The position numbers and the translations under genes were made by a program. From positions 26,391,608 through 26,455,607 of the forward strand of contig CAMGYJ010000010.1 of NCBI GenBank assembly GCA_946122785.1: DNA of 64,000 nucleotides. The letters are read 5' to 3'. Source of the DNA: Linum tenue. Taxonomy: Eukaryota > Streptophyta > Magnoliopsida > Malpighiales > Linaceae. Positions within the stretch are counted from its first letter, which is position 1; the number at the start of each line of letters is the position of its first letter. Positions 32,601 through 44,241 of the stretch are shown here, piece by piece. Under the pieces are notes generated by a model that did not search any database, had not been told where the DNA came from, and saw only the letters and a list, made by a program, of their open reading frames with translations.

Positions 32601-33306
32601 CACCACCATACGAGAGAAAGAAAAGCAAGAAGGTTCTGGAAAGACCTCATGAGCCCGAGATAAAGACGCTGGAGGCGTGGAGAGTGTCGACCCCCTTGGT
32701 TGTGGCACACGGTGGCGGACGAGCTCACATCAAGATCCCCGTCCGACCCACTCCCAAGATCCCCGCCCGAGCTTGTCCCAAGATCCCCACCCTAGCCACT
32801 CCTAAGATCCCCGCCCGACCTACCATCATGAGCAATTACCGAGCTCATATAATGATCCCCGCCCGAGCAACCATCAACCCCTCCGAGCTACCATCAATCT
32901 CCATATGATCCCCACCCGATCTCATACCACGAGCCCCGCCAACCATACTATGATCATCGCCCACCATACTATGATACACGCCCAAACTTCTTCAACGAAC
33001 CCCCCACATCCTCGGGTACTTGGCAATTGGCATGATGGATCCTCCACGACTGCGCATCACGACTTTAATCCCATTCCTCGCCCACATCAGCAGTGGCCTC
33101 CTACCCCTCACCATATGAGCGTTGATGTCCCCCGCTCGACCTCGGAAGCGCCGCATACCACGGAGCGACGCTGACACAGCACCGACGACCGCCCTAGCAC
33201 GACCCATCGAAACTTGCCACCGGAACCACCGATGGTCACTCCCGTCGGCCGTCGTACAAGGAGTCAGAAAACATTGCAGCCCCATGAGTCCCAGGGACTT
33301 CCTTGA
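29697..33306 (+). pseudogene. Plant mobile domain (PMD) protein gene of element B, frameshifted
   Basis: A candidate first exon is 29697-29840; its phase does not match the next, so the true start may be elsewhere. Exon 29930-30048 (WDDVNIYNQRYYLD), exon from about 30802, exon 31729-31817 and exons from about 31911 and 32408 follow, with canonical GT/AG sites. PMD hallmarks are LRYSGTTNVLPWNP, ALVERWRKETH, GECPITLKDVAILTHLPIDG, GELSWASACLANIY, PLICLGTVEWHLPDRCLRQF and a DWPTKLAELI tail. A proline-rich region with KIPAR-type repeats (32700-32890) and a basic RRTRSQK end precede the TGA at 33304. Frameshifts near 31200 and 31265 break the middle of the domain. Cellular PMD proteins (MAIN/MAIL family) act in transposon silencing and genome stability; TE-borne copies are of unknown function. 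Confidence 0.8.
30183..30351 (+). mobile_element. 170-bp MITE in a PMD-gene intron
   Basis: It matches the reverse complement of 34539-34708 (AAGGAAATGGGGTTTTAAG, GGGAAAATCGGGT, CTCGGATCCCCC, AAGAGTCTAAC). The left terminus is degenerate while the right terminus AAGAGTCTAAC is intact. It lies in the intron between the second and third exons. Confidence 0.8.
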
Positions 33307-33581
33307 GATGGATTTTTAGTTTTATCATTTTAAGTGTTGTTTTTAGTTATGTTTTAATTATATGTACTTGAGACCCTTCTATTTTAGTTTCTTTAATTGA
33401 GTGTTGATTTAGTTTTAATTTTAGTTCAAAGTTCTTGGCTTTCTCTATTTTGATCGTGTTAACTTAAGACTTGAGTGTTAATTGAAAACATACATAATTG
33501 AAAATTTCCAAGCATCATAGCTCTAACTCTGACAATAATTAAAAACATACATAACAAGTACCAACAAATGAAAACCGCAAA

Positions 33582-36500
33582 CTATGTCGCATTAGCTGAC
33601 TCCCCCACATCAGGCCCCGGATTTTGCGGACCAATTAGACCTGGACAACTCCGTTTATCATGCCCTGGAACTCTGCATACTGAACATTGTCTTGGGCCTT
33701 GTGGTGGTCTTCCACTTTGATCCATTTCGTTTTGAATTCTCTTTTTCCTCGGTCGACCCGGTTCACGCCTCTGACCGAACGGCGGGATTATCAACTTTCC
33801 AGAATAGACCGGCCAGTAAGCTTCATCAGGCAATGCACGGAAACTACGTCCATAGCAATTTTTGAGTGAGTCGATATTGAAGAATGGACTGATGAAGTGA
33901 CGGGGGTCTTTGCTCCTGTTTTTAATTACAGCCATTGCATGAGAACATGGCCACCCTCTCCCCTGATACTTCTGGCATGAGCACTCACCAAGTTTTGTCC
34001 TGAAATTTACCAAAACTTCATGACGATGGCCCCCGCGTCTACCATCCTCACGGTGTCCGGTCGTCATGCTAAACTCGCCAGTTGCCCGATTCAGAACGAT
34101 TACACTATGTCGACTACTCTTCCGATTGTCATGCTCCAGTATTTCTGTGACTTTATTGGCATGGACCTTTACCTGTGCCTCGTTCATCCTTGTCCAGTGT
34201 AGTCGATTGACGAACCATCCATTCGTTTTCCAGAAAGTCATCTCCACAATGGCAGAGATTGGCAGCGCCCGAACACCCTTATAGGCAGAATTGATATTCT
34301 CTGATGAATTCGTTTTGGCCATACCCCATCTTGTACCTCCGTCTTTATGAAATGTCCACATGGATAGGTCGTGTCCATCCAGTCACCGTGCCCCCTCAGG
34401 GCATAACTCGCGAATCTTCTGCAACTTCTCCTATAATTTTTTCTCCTGGTATGCAACAGCTAAGGTAATAACAATCAAGTATTACGTTAGTAAAAATTCG
34501 GCAATTTATTACAATTCAAACAACAAGCAGGTACTCTCGTTAGACTCTTAGGAGAGGTTTACATCTCCTTAGAAACGCAGCCTTTTTGACAGAAAAAGGG
34601 GGATCCGAGAATCGCTTAAAACCCGATTTTCCCACGGAATGGGAGGACTATGATAATCACTTAAAACCCCATTTCCTTAGGCATGCATCTCTTTAGAAAG
34701 AGTCTAACAAGTGTACCATTATTTGATATAAGATATTGTTCTTCTCCAAAATTAAAGCACCAATAGAGAGCTTACCAATCCACCACAAATTATCAGCAAG
34801 CTTCTTCCGCTTGAAATGATGGTTCCAGTTGCTCTTGAAGTGTCATATGCACCACCTTTGGGACCATTTCCAGGCTGGATCCAAACCTAAGATGGCAGCT
34901 CTAATCCCGGCATGGCGATCAGAGATTATTGTCAGGTTCGTCCTCCTAGTGACGTGGAGCTGAATTTGCCGGAAAAACCATCCATAGCTATCAGTATTCT
35001 CTCCCTCAACAATGGCGAAGGCTAACGGAAAGACTTGTTTGTTTGCATCCACCCCACTGTCAATCAGTAGAGTGCCCTTGTACTTGCCGGTAAGGAATGT
35101 ACCATCCACTTGGATCACAGGGACACAAAAGCCAAAACCATCAATAGATGGCTTGAATGCCCAAAAAAGTCGTCTGAAATGGCGTTTGTTACCTGGCTCT
35201 GGCAGTTGTACCTCTTCATCTTGGTATCGAGGGGAGAAAACAGTGCCAGGGTTAGACGCCTCCAGTGCCAAAATCAACCTGGGAAGGAATGCATATGATT
35301 CTTCCCAATCACCATATACCGCGACCAGAGCTTTCTGCTTTTCATGCCACGCCTTCTTATAGTTAATCATATAACCATAACGACTTGCAATGTCAGCGAT
35401 TATGACTTTCACCTTCAGGTCAGGATCTTGCTCAATTACATGCTTGATAGCCGCAGCAACCACCCTGGATTTCAACTGTCGATGGCCTTGGGATGTTATG
35501 GATGACACACATGTGTGTGTGTTCACCACACGGGATATGACCCAATGGTCGTGTCTCTTGCTGTTGATGGGCCGAATCCTAACATTACATCCCTCGTTAT
35601 GATTACGGCATCTGACTATGAGCCTTTTCGTGTTGGAATGAGTTGTGTGCCATTCAAAATGTCGAGTCATTGCTTCAGTATCAATGGCGTGCCGCACCTC
35701 CTTCTTCGAGCCAAATTGTTGGCCCTTCATAAACCCAGTGAGTGGACCCCATATTGGAACCTCCGGCGGTTCCATGTCACTGTCGACCATCCAATTGCCG
35801 TCTGGAATGTGATTGTAGTAGGGGACTGGTACACGGTCATGAGCCACCTCATCATCATTATTTGAGTCTGACTCTGGTCCTGAATCATCAGCACCTTCAA
35901 GAGGGTCGGAGCTGTCTGCACTGACGTTGTTCTCTCCTTCTTCATAGGAGGGGTCACTGACTGGTGCTGGTAGGGCATCTTCCATCTGATCCAGCTCATG
36001 AAAGGCACCTTCATCAGCTCCATAATGGTAATTGTGAAAACTACCACTGCCTGATTGGAAGTTGTACTGGGGTTGGTTGGCATAGTCCGGTTGAACTTCT
36101 TCTTCATATGACGGGTAAGATTGATGATGACCTTCACCTTGCTCTTGGTACTGAAAATAGGAATGAGGATCATGGTAACTTTGGTAGGGATGATCTCCAT
36201 ATAGTTCACCTCTACCATGGATACCAGATGTTTGACCGTCTCCAGAATGACCTCCAACGCCTACGACCGGCATGGTGTAAACGAACATCTCGGCTCTGGA
36301 GAGATTGTTGGACCTCAAGAATTCGAGCATGGCATCTACCTCATCCTGAGTGGTTATGAGATATTCCTCGTGCCACAACGATCCACCGTCTCTGTTTGGA
36401 TATCGGTACACCATACGATCAACTCTTCTCGTGCCATCCATGCAAGTAACGTTAGTACACATTTGATAGAGGTCTTCAAGCATCGGTCTGGTAGCGACCT

Positions 36501-36600
36501 TTATTTTCTGAAAATTGCCACCGACGTAGGTGACCCCCTTTCCGCTCTCTTCCATGTAACCATTCCACCGTAAACCAAGCATGAACTTTTGGAATGCCAT
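33582..36600 (-). pseudogene. MuDR-type MULE transposase of element B, three in-frame stops
   Basis: ATG at 36600-36598. Exon 1 (to about 34772) encodes the N-terminal domain (VTYVGGNFQK, DRMVYRYPNRDG) and a long Tyr/Gln/acidic linker. The MuDR DNA-binding domain follows (F.KGQQFGSKKEVRHAID, RCRNHNEGCNVRI, VVNTHTC), then the MULE catalytic core (VIQVDGTFLTGKYKGTLL, AFAIVEGENTDSYGWFF, IISDRHAGIRAAI). After a 300-bp intron holding a MITE, exon 2 gives MAKTNSSENINSAYKGVRAL, a SWIM finger (CSCQKYQGRGWPCSH), an AT-hook-like GRPRKKR and a zinc knuckle (CSVCRVPGHDKRSC), ending at 33582. In-frame stops are TGA 34843-34845 (probably from CGA), TAG 34431-34433 and TGA 34383-34385. Otherwise the frame is open, so the decay is recent. 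It faces the PMD gene tail to tail, with 276 bp between stop codons. Confidence 0.88.
34539..34708 (-). mobile_element. 170-bp MITE in the transposase intron
   Basis: Perfect 11-bp inverted ends GTTAGACTCTT / AAGAGTCTAAC enclose a sequence also found, inverted, in the PMD intron (30183-30351). Superfamily is not clear: no good target duplication is visible at either copy. Confidence 0.85.
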
Positions 36601-36711
36601 ATGCAAAAAAACAATAGTTCAACTAATATCATAAAAATCACAATTCACAATTCACAATAAAAAGTAATACAAAATAAACTTACGAGTTAACGTTAACCGC
36701 AAAAACACTAG

Positions 36712-37853
36712 GGGGTCGTTTGGATGAGTTTTTTAGATGAGTTATTTGGGTCTAAATAACTCACAATGAGTTATTTGAACCCAAATAATCCGTTTGGCTC
36801 CACAAAACTGAGATGAGTTATTTGGGCCCAGAGTTATTCTCAAATAACGCAAAATGCGTTATTATCAATACCACCCAACCCCCCAGTTATTTAGAAATAA
36901 TGCATAACGCGTTTTTTGTTCCCCTTTCTGACCCTGCCTCTTTCATCTCTTTCTTTTCCCCCCTCTTTTATGCTCCTCTCTCCTCGCTCTTTCTTCATTT
37001 CCATTGGCAGATCCCCTTTCATATTTCCCAGCGAACTCTCCTCTTTCTCTCTTTGATTTGTTGCTTGCTTTCATTAAATAAAAAATTGTTGATTTTTTCT
37101 ACTTCAATTGAACCTCTGAACCCCACGATTGGTTTAGTAGAGAGAGACTTAGGAGAGAATCCGCCATGGTTGAGGTTTCAGATTTGTGGAGGTTTCGAGT
37201 TTGTTGTTTCTGGGCTCTTGGCGACTGAATTCTCGTAGACGGGTACTTCAGATTTGTGGGGGATTCGATTTCTGCGTCTAGAGCGCCATCGAAGGAGAAG
37301 GGGAGAAGCAACGTTGAAGCACCGGGAAAAGCAATAGAGAACCGCCATCTGGGTCTGCTCTGTTCTGATAGCGACGGAGGCAACGAACAATGATGATGGC
37401 GGGTCGGCGGCTTATGTTTGCTGGGAATTGATTTTGTTGTATCTTCCCCCAATTTTCACTGTCTTGTTCTTATGGATTGATTGCCTTCTTATGATAATTG
37501 AATGTGGCTTATATTTGTCTCTTCGATTTCTATTCTTGCGTAAAGAGGTCCTGGCATCCATGACTATTGTGTTTCTGTTGAAAAAAAGTCATGCAAGGAA
37601 GGATAATGGTCTTGTTCTTGGCAATTGGCATTCATGGTTGTTGTTTGTCGGTTGAAAAGAATGGTAGGGACAAGGATATATTTGTAATTTAAGTTTATGT
37701 TGTTGAATAAGACACTCCAAATAACTCTTCCAGCCAAACAAGATATTTTAACACAAATAACACTTCAATACCACACAAATGCCCAATTGATAAAAAATGA
37801 GTTATTTGTTCACAAATACCACATCCTAATTCATAACTCATCCAAACGACCCC
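36712..37853. mobile_element. PIF/Harbinger-like non-autonomous element, 1142 bp
   Basis: Perfect 17-bp inverted ends GGGGTCGTTTGGATGAG / CTCATCCAAACGACCCC, each followed inward by repeats of GAGTTATTTG/CAAATAACTC. The trinucleotide TAG flanks both sides, a 3-bp duplication as for PIF/Harbinger, though TAG is unusual. The interior (36910-37440) is pyrimidine-rich then GC-richer and looks like a captured 5' leader of a host gene. It lies in the 5' region of element B's transposase gene. Confidence 0.85.
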
Positions 37854-38101
37854 TAGAGAAATAGGGAGCTACAATAGAAAATTGAAAAGGGAGAAGGAGA
37901 GGTGTGAAGAGAAGAAGATTTCCCGGGCTGCCTTTTAAAGGCAAAATCATCAATAAAAACCGCACCTTAGAGGTGCGTTTTTCATCTTCCATGCAGCCTC
38001 ACGTCTGTCAATCTGCATGGCTGCATGTCTGGTGTCGGAAAATAATTGACACACAAACCGCATTGTGGGGTGCGGTTTGTGTTGCCAAAACCACACCTTG
38101 A

Positions 38102-38665
38102 GGGTGCGGTTTGTTTTGGAGAAGCAAAACCGCACCCCCAAAGTGCAGTTTGCTAGGTCAGGCCTAGACCGCATATGGACCATGCGGTTTGGTTAGGTCA
38201 GACTGCAAACCGCATGGCCAAGATGCGGTTTTGGCCCAGAAAAGTAAAACGCACCCCAAGGTGCGGTTTAATGACAAAACGCACCAGGGGGTGCGGTTTA
38301 CATGCAAAACGCACCTGGAGGGTGCGGTTTTTAAAAAAGGGTGCTATTTTTATAATTTCTACGGAATGGGTGCTATTTTTGTAAAAAAAAATAGAGGGTG
38401 CGGTTTGTTTTGGAGAAGCGGTTTTGCTAGGTCAGGCCTAGACCGCATCTGGGCCATGCGGTTTGGTTAGGTCAGACCGCAAACCGCATGGCCAAGATGC
38501 GGTTTTGGCCCAGAAAAGTAAAACGCACCCCCAAGGTGCGGTTTAATGACAAAACGCACCAGGGGGTGCGGTTTACATGCAAAACGCACATGGGGGTGCG
38601 GTTTTTAAAAAAGGGTGCTATTTTTATAATTTCTACGGAATGGGTGCTATTTTTGTAAAAAAAAA
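38102..38665. repeat. Tandem duplication in the right end of element B
   Basis: GGTGCGGTTTGTTTTGGAGA starts two consecutive units (38103 and 38396), each running through TGCTAGGTCAGGCCTAGACC and GGGTGCTATTTTTATAATTT. The second unit lacks a short internal part. Because the duplicated unit includes terminal sequence, element B carries an extra internal copy of its own end. Confidence 0.85.
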
Positions 38666-38702
38666 ATTAAGGTGCTATTCCTGGAAAAATTCCATTAATT
38701 TA

Positions 38703-40144
38703 TTTCCCCACATTGTTCACTCCTTCCACCAGAGAGCTACGACAGAAAGGATAAGCTGCTAGAAAATTGAAGTTGCGATGAAGAGTAAAGGACGTTGATG
38801 GTTCAGTTGGAGTTCTATCATCGTCGACCTCCAACGGAGAATTGGAACGATACCTTGATGAGAAGAGGTTGATCGAAAAACTCGCTTACCTTCTCGTTGC
38901 CTCTACAGGTGGGGATTCAACTAGGGAGGACTTGTGCAAAAAGCCTTTAATGAGGTAGGATGAGGAAAGAAGGAAAGATGAAAAACAGGAGGCAGAGAGT
39001 AAAAAAAAACCTATATATAATATAATGGGGTGATAAGATCTTATTAGTTTTTTAAGTTATAAATTTTATATTCTTAAATCCACGATAAAAACAACTCAAC
39101 AAACAAAATATTACTTCTAATTCATCATGCTCGGACTCCAAATCTCTAATAAATCTTTAGGTTAATAATTCACGAGAATAGGCAAAACAATCATTTTAAA
39201 ATCAATGAAGTAAACGACCCTAATGGAATGAAAAATCATTTTTGTATACCCACGACAAGTATAGTCGTTGAGGCCTAGTATAGTCTTATGTGGGCTTATG
39301 CTTGGTGGATGGCGCTGAAGATGGGCCTTGCTAAGCCTGAGCCCAATTTAAAACCCGAATGTACTTGCTGCCATACCAATTACGGAGGTCACCGTTGGAT
39401 AATTTCGGGTTGGAAACTTTGGTTACGAGTTGGGTCATGTTTGGTTGGCTTATTTTGGATCAAATATTGATCCAACCCATTCGGTTTCGGGTGGGGTTAT
39501 AGGTCATTTCGGGTTATGAGCGTTCTCAGAAATAATATCAAACATGCTTCATATTTTCTTAAAGAACACAAATTTTCACATATGAATGACAATAGTTTAC
39601 CTCACACATGTCAATTAACATATTCTCAAATCCTCCCACGCTAATGAAATGTAATATAAATTGCGCAAATCGTCAAAAAACAATCACAAGAGTAATACTA
39701 CTACAAGAAACACATGATATTTGATTATCCTTAAACTCCAAACATGTCATTCAAATCCTTTTTGATTTTTTTTAAACATCTCACGAATTTATGATTGATT
39801 TATCATATTTTGGGAGTAATATATTAAATGGAACGGGTCTAACGGGTCGACTCGCTAACCCATCCAACCTGATCGAAAAAATCACGAATTATCGGGTTCG
39901 AATCATTCGAATTTTGGGTTACAAAAATTTATAGTTTTTGGGCGATTTCGAGTCCGGTCAACGGGTCAAGTTGTAATTTACCAGGTGACTTAAGAGACAA
40001 CTCAACAAGGCATTTTCTTAACGATGTTTACGGTAGCATTTAACTTTTTCTTAATCACTTTCTATTTCAAGGCCGCAATCGTGCTGGGGAAGCTGTTTGA
40101 CCTTTTTATTAATTTTCCTTTCCATGAGCTTCAATTCAAAGCTT
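38703..40144. other. Intergenic, no gene recognised
   Basis: AT-rich. 39310-39500 and 39830-39990 contain CGGGTT/AACCCG-rich phrases that look like subterminal regions of a degenerate hAT-type element, but ends were not defined. Confidence 0.45.
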
Positions 40145-43100
40145 GTTTCCATTGTTGAGCATTCGAACTTTTTTATTTCTTTTGGTATTAATAATAATAA
40201 TAATGGCTCTTTTGATTATGTGTGGCTCTAGCGTGGGAGGTTGGGGTCAATGTTTCCATTGTTGAGCATTCGAACTTTTTTATTTCTTTTGGTATTAATA
40301 ATAATAATGGCTCTTTTGATTATGTGTGTGTGTGCGTGTACTTTTCCAGTGACTTGGCCATTAGACAGCAGCAAACTAGTGAGTTACACCTCTTTTGTGA
40401 TAATTTGGATGTTCCTTATATGGTCTTGGGGGATATGAATTGCGTGATGGACGCATCAGAAAAATCTGGCGGGTTACCATGGGACCCAATTAAGGCGGCA
40501 GGGGTGAGGGACTTTACTAATGCGCTGGCTTTGCAGGATGTTGGTTTTTTAGGTCCGCTATTTACATGGTCTAATAGACGCATGGGGGCGGCTTGTATTA
40601 TGGAACGCCTTGATAGGGTTCTCGCTTCTCCATTATGGATGGAGAAATTTCCACAAACGGTGGTTAAACATTGTACGGACCTTGGGTCCGATCACAGAGC
40701 GCTCTTGGTGGCTGATAAGCCATTTGCAAGGAAGACGAAACCTTTGTTCCGGTTTGATGCGAGATGGACCGAAAATCCGGAGACAAGGTTACTGGTGAAT
40801 TATGTCTGGAGCCAACCGTACTCTGGCTCGCCTATGTTTCGATTGTGGCAACGCCTCAAATCTCTTCGCCACCTATTGTATGATTGGAGTCGTGCGGGCA
40901 CGACGAATTCGGCTCGGAACATTCGTATATTACAGACGGAGATTGAGGCGATAAAAGGTGAAGGAAATGTGGACTGGGAACGAGTAGTGGAGCTTGAGAG
41001 AGAATTAGCGAGGCAATGGGTGAATGAAGAAATCTTCTGGCGACAAAAATCGAGAGTGCAGTGGCTGAGTGCTGGGGATCAAAATTCTGGATATTTTCAT
41101 ACGGTTACAAGAACCAGGCGGAGGAGAAATTTCATAGAGGGGCTAAAGAATGACGATGGGATTTGGGTGACTGATGAAGGACAAAAGGGCGAGGTGGCAT
41201 GTGGCTTTTATGATCATCTGTTTCGTTCAGAGAATCAGATACAGGATATGATGGCGCGGGTGTCTGAGCTTCCAGTCCCTGCCTCTGTCACTGAGGAGAT
41301 GAACAGAAGTTTGACAGCGGAGGTCACAGCATTGGAAATCAGGAGAGCGGTATTTGATATAGGAGCTACCCAGGCGCCTGGATCTGATGGATTCACGGGC
41401 AAATTCTATCGTAGTTATTGGGACATTGTGGGTCCGGATGTGGTGGAAGCGGTCCAGTCATTTTTTCGATCTGGTAGAATGCTGAGGAGTTTCAATCATA
41501 CGTGGTTGACCTTGGTTCCTAAGGTGGAAACAGTTGAAACGATGAAGCAGATTCGACCGATCAGTCTTTGTTAAGTGTTTTATAAGATTATTTCAAAAAT
41601 CATGGCGGAGCGAATGGCCATCATTTTGCCTTCAGTTATCTCACCGGAGCAGAATGGGTTTATTCGTGAACGTCAGATAGTGGACAATGTTCTGATCGGG
41701 CATGAGATTATGCACTATCTTAAGATTAAAAAGCAGGGGAAGAAAGGGTACTTAGCTCTAAAGGTTGATATGGAAAAGGCCTATGATAGAGTTGAGTGGT
41801 CCTTCTTGCTTGCTTTAATGTCTAAGATGGGGTTTAGTGCTCAATGGATTGGGTGGATACAGGAATGTGTTTCTACAGCGTCATTCTCGGTAATGATGAA
41901 TGGTACCCCGTCTGGGTATTTTAGATCGACGAGGGGGTTACGTCAAGGAGATCCTCTGTCTCCATTATTATTTGCCATTTGCTCTGAAGGATTTGCGGCA
42001 CTGATTAGAAAGGCGATTCAGACTAGGAGTTTAGTTGGAGTCAAGGTTAATCCCCAGAGCCCTAGTGTGTCTCATCTTTTCTTTGCGGATGACTCATATC
42101 TTTTTCTCAGGGCTTCCAAGACTGAGTGTGAAACATTACTTGGTCTGTTAAGGGAGTACCAGGAGTTGAGTGGTCAGAAAGTAAATTTGAGCAAGTCTGC
42201 GATTTGTTTTAGTGGGAATGTGGATCCCCCGGAGGCAGAAGAGATGGCAGCCATTTTAGGAGTGGGAGCGATTGGTGTTCAGGACAGGTACTTGGGTCTT
42301 CCTTCTCTAGTGCAGAGATCGAAATTGGAAACGTTTCGATACCTTGAAGAGAGATTATTGGCTAAGCTCCAAGGATGGAAGCAGAAGAAACTGTCGTGGG
42401 CAGCAAAGGAAGTATTGTTGAAGGCGGTGGCTGCGGCCCTCCCGATCTATGTCATGTCGTGCTTCCTGCTACCAGTGACTCTTTGTCGTAAGCTGGATAA
42501 GTATATGGCGCGGTTCTGGTGGGGATTCTCAGGAGAGAAGGACAAGGCTCATTGGGTGTCCTGGCGTAACCTATGCAGGAGCAAATTTGATGGCGGTCTG
42601 GGGTTTCGACGATTCGAGAATTTTAACCAGGCGTTATTGGCAAAGGTAGCCTGGAGAATTTGGAAGGAGCCGGATTCGTTGCTGGCAAGGGTACTGAAAG
42701 GGAAATACTTCCCCCGAACATCTATTCTTACAGCAACACGTAGGTCGAGACCTTCATGGGGTTGGATCAGTATTTTGCATGGAAGGGACTTGCTTGTCAA
42801 GGGTCTTGAGTGGCAGATTGGAGTAGGCTCACAGGTCAGAATTAGGGAGGATAACTGGATCCCGGGTATTAGTCCGGCGGAGCTGGAGGTGAAGGCCTCG
42901 GCTCCGGATCTGACAGGAGTAATGGTTAACTCGCTGTTGGTACCTGGCAAGGGTGAATGGTGTTTGGAATGCTTGGACCAATGCTTCCCTAGACCGATAG
43001 TGCAGGCTATTCAGGCTATACCACTGCCGAGGGGTGGGGTGGAAGATAGCCAGGTCTGGACCGGTGAGGGGGATGGGGAGTATTCGGTGAAGTCGGGGTA

Positions 43101-44241
43101 TCATTTAGCCTTTAAATATGCTAGGCAGAGTCAGGAGTGGAAGACTGAGGTGTCATTTTTTGATATGAAGTGTTGGAAGAAGCTCTGGGGACTGCCCATT
43201 CCGCCAAAGTTGAAGTGCTTTCTTTGGCAGAGCATGAAGCGGATCCTTCCTACTATGGAGACGATAACTGAGCGGACTGGTAGAGTACCTGGGGAAGAGG
43301 AGCCTGATGCGGGAGAAGATGTCGTCGATCCCAGGTGCCCGGTCTGTTGGGCGCCGTTGGAGACTTTGGAGCATATGTTTCTTTCTTGCAGGATGGCAAG
43401 GATGCTCTGGGAGAGGTCGGGTCTGGAGGAAGAGCTTGTGAGGGAGCCTCCGTTGAACTTTGCTATGTTCCTTCGCCGCTCTCTTTTTGAGCAGGAGGCC
43501 AGTGAAGAGAGAACAATCCGGTTTGTGGCAACTCTTTGGAGAATTTGGAAGAGTAGAAATTGGGTAGTGTTTGATCATGTTCAGTATGGGGTGAGTGCGC
43601 TGGTGAGGCAATTTGAGGAGCAGGTCCGTGAGTGGTTAAGTCTGGCTGAGGATGGGCGGAATAGAGGGAATCGGGGGATACAGGGAGGGGTTGCGAATTG
43701 TGTGGCTGGTAGATCTCAGACTGCTATGCCTTATCGATGCTATGTGGATGGTGCTGTACGTGCTGGCTCACATGGTGCTGGTGGCTTGGTGGTCTATGAT
43801 GGGGTGGGGAGGGTATGTTTTGTGCAAGGATTTTCTTATGCAGGTCTGGAGGATCCGTTTCTGGTGGAACTGGTGGCGTTTCGTGATGCAATTCGGTGGT
43901 GCTCTATGAAGGGACTAGCTGAAGTGCAATTCTGTGGGGATGCGAAGGTTGTCATTGAGAAAATTCAGAGGATGGATGCTCGGGATGTGAAAGGAGGCCG
44001 GATTCTTGAGGAAATTCGGAGGTTGCGGCTGCGGTTCTTGCGTTTGGAGATGGCTTTTATTGGCAGGAGTAACAATCGGGTGGCCCATGAAGTGGCTAGG
44101 AAGACCCTTTCTTTGTTGCCTGCAGTTGTAGATACTTTTGATTTTGTTCGTTGGTTTGTTCTTGAGTTGTAAACTGTTCTAGCTGTTTGCCTTGGTAATA
44201 CAAGTGATCTATTGGTAAAAAAAAAAAAAAAAAAAAAAAAT
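40145..44241 (+). mobile_element. L1-type LINE, 5' truncated, with A tail
   Basis: A plus-strand element with endonuclease remnant, reverse transcriptase, zinc-binding RVT region and RNase H (see the coding entry), ending in an A run at 44217-44241. ORF1 (the RNA-binding gag-like protein) is absent, so the 5' end is truncated, as is usual for LINEs. At the 5' end a 107-bp unit beginning GTTTCCATTGTTGAGCATTC is present twice (40145 and 40252). No target-site duplication was identified with confidence. Confidence 0.88.
40222..44172 (+). pseudogene. LINE ORF2: endonuclease remnant, reverse transcriptase, RNase H; one stop
   Basis: The frame is open from about 40222 except for a TAA at 41572-41574. 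The N-terminus keeps the C-terminal part of an AP-type endonuclease (YMVLGDMNCVMD, TWSNRR, DLGSDHRALL); its first part is missing. The reverse transcriptase follows: IRPISLC then the stop, EQNGFIRERQIVDN, LKVDMEKAYDRVEW, RGLRQGDPLSP and the catalytic FFADDS. Then come a zf-RVT region (LWGLPIPPKLKCFLWQ, CPVCW, EHMFLSCRMARMLW) and a C-terminal RNase H (CYVDGAVRAGSHGAGGLVVY, VELVAFRDAI, NRVAHEVARK) to TAA at 44170. The RNase H tail marks the plant L1 lineage. With one stop in about 3.9 kb the copy is young. Confidence 0.92.

Larger units (their letters stand above)
29213..38693. mobile_element. Element B: 9.5-kb MULE with PMD gene and transposase
   Basis: The left end begins GGGATTTTTCCAATAATAGA; the right end read in reverse begins GGAATTTTTCCAGGAATAGC. 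Both ends continue with phrases such as ACAAAAATAGCACC and TTATAAAAATAGCA, then arrays of CCGCACC/GGTGCGG motifs. ATCAATTTA (29204-29212) and ATTAATTTA (38694-38702) flank it, a 9-bp duplication with one mismatch. Inside are a PMD gene (+) and a MuDR-type transposase gene (-) converging near 33.4 kb. An 1142-bp PIF/Harbinger-like insertion and two copies of a 170-bp MITE are nested within. Confidence 0.9.
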
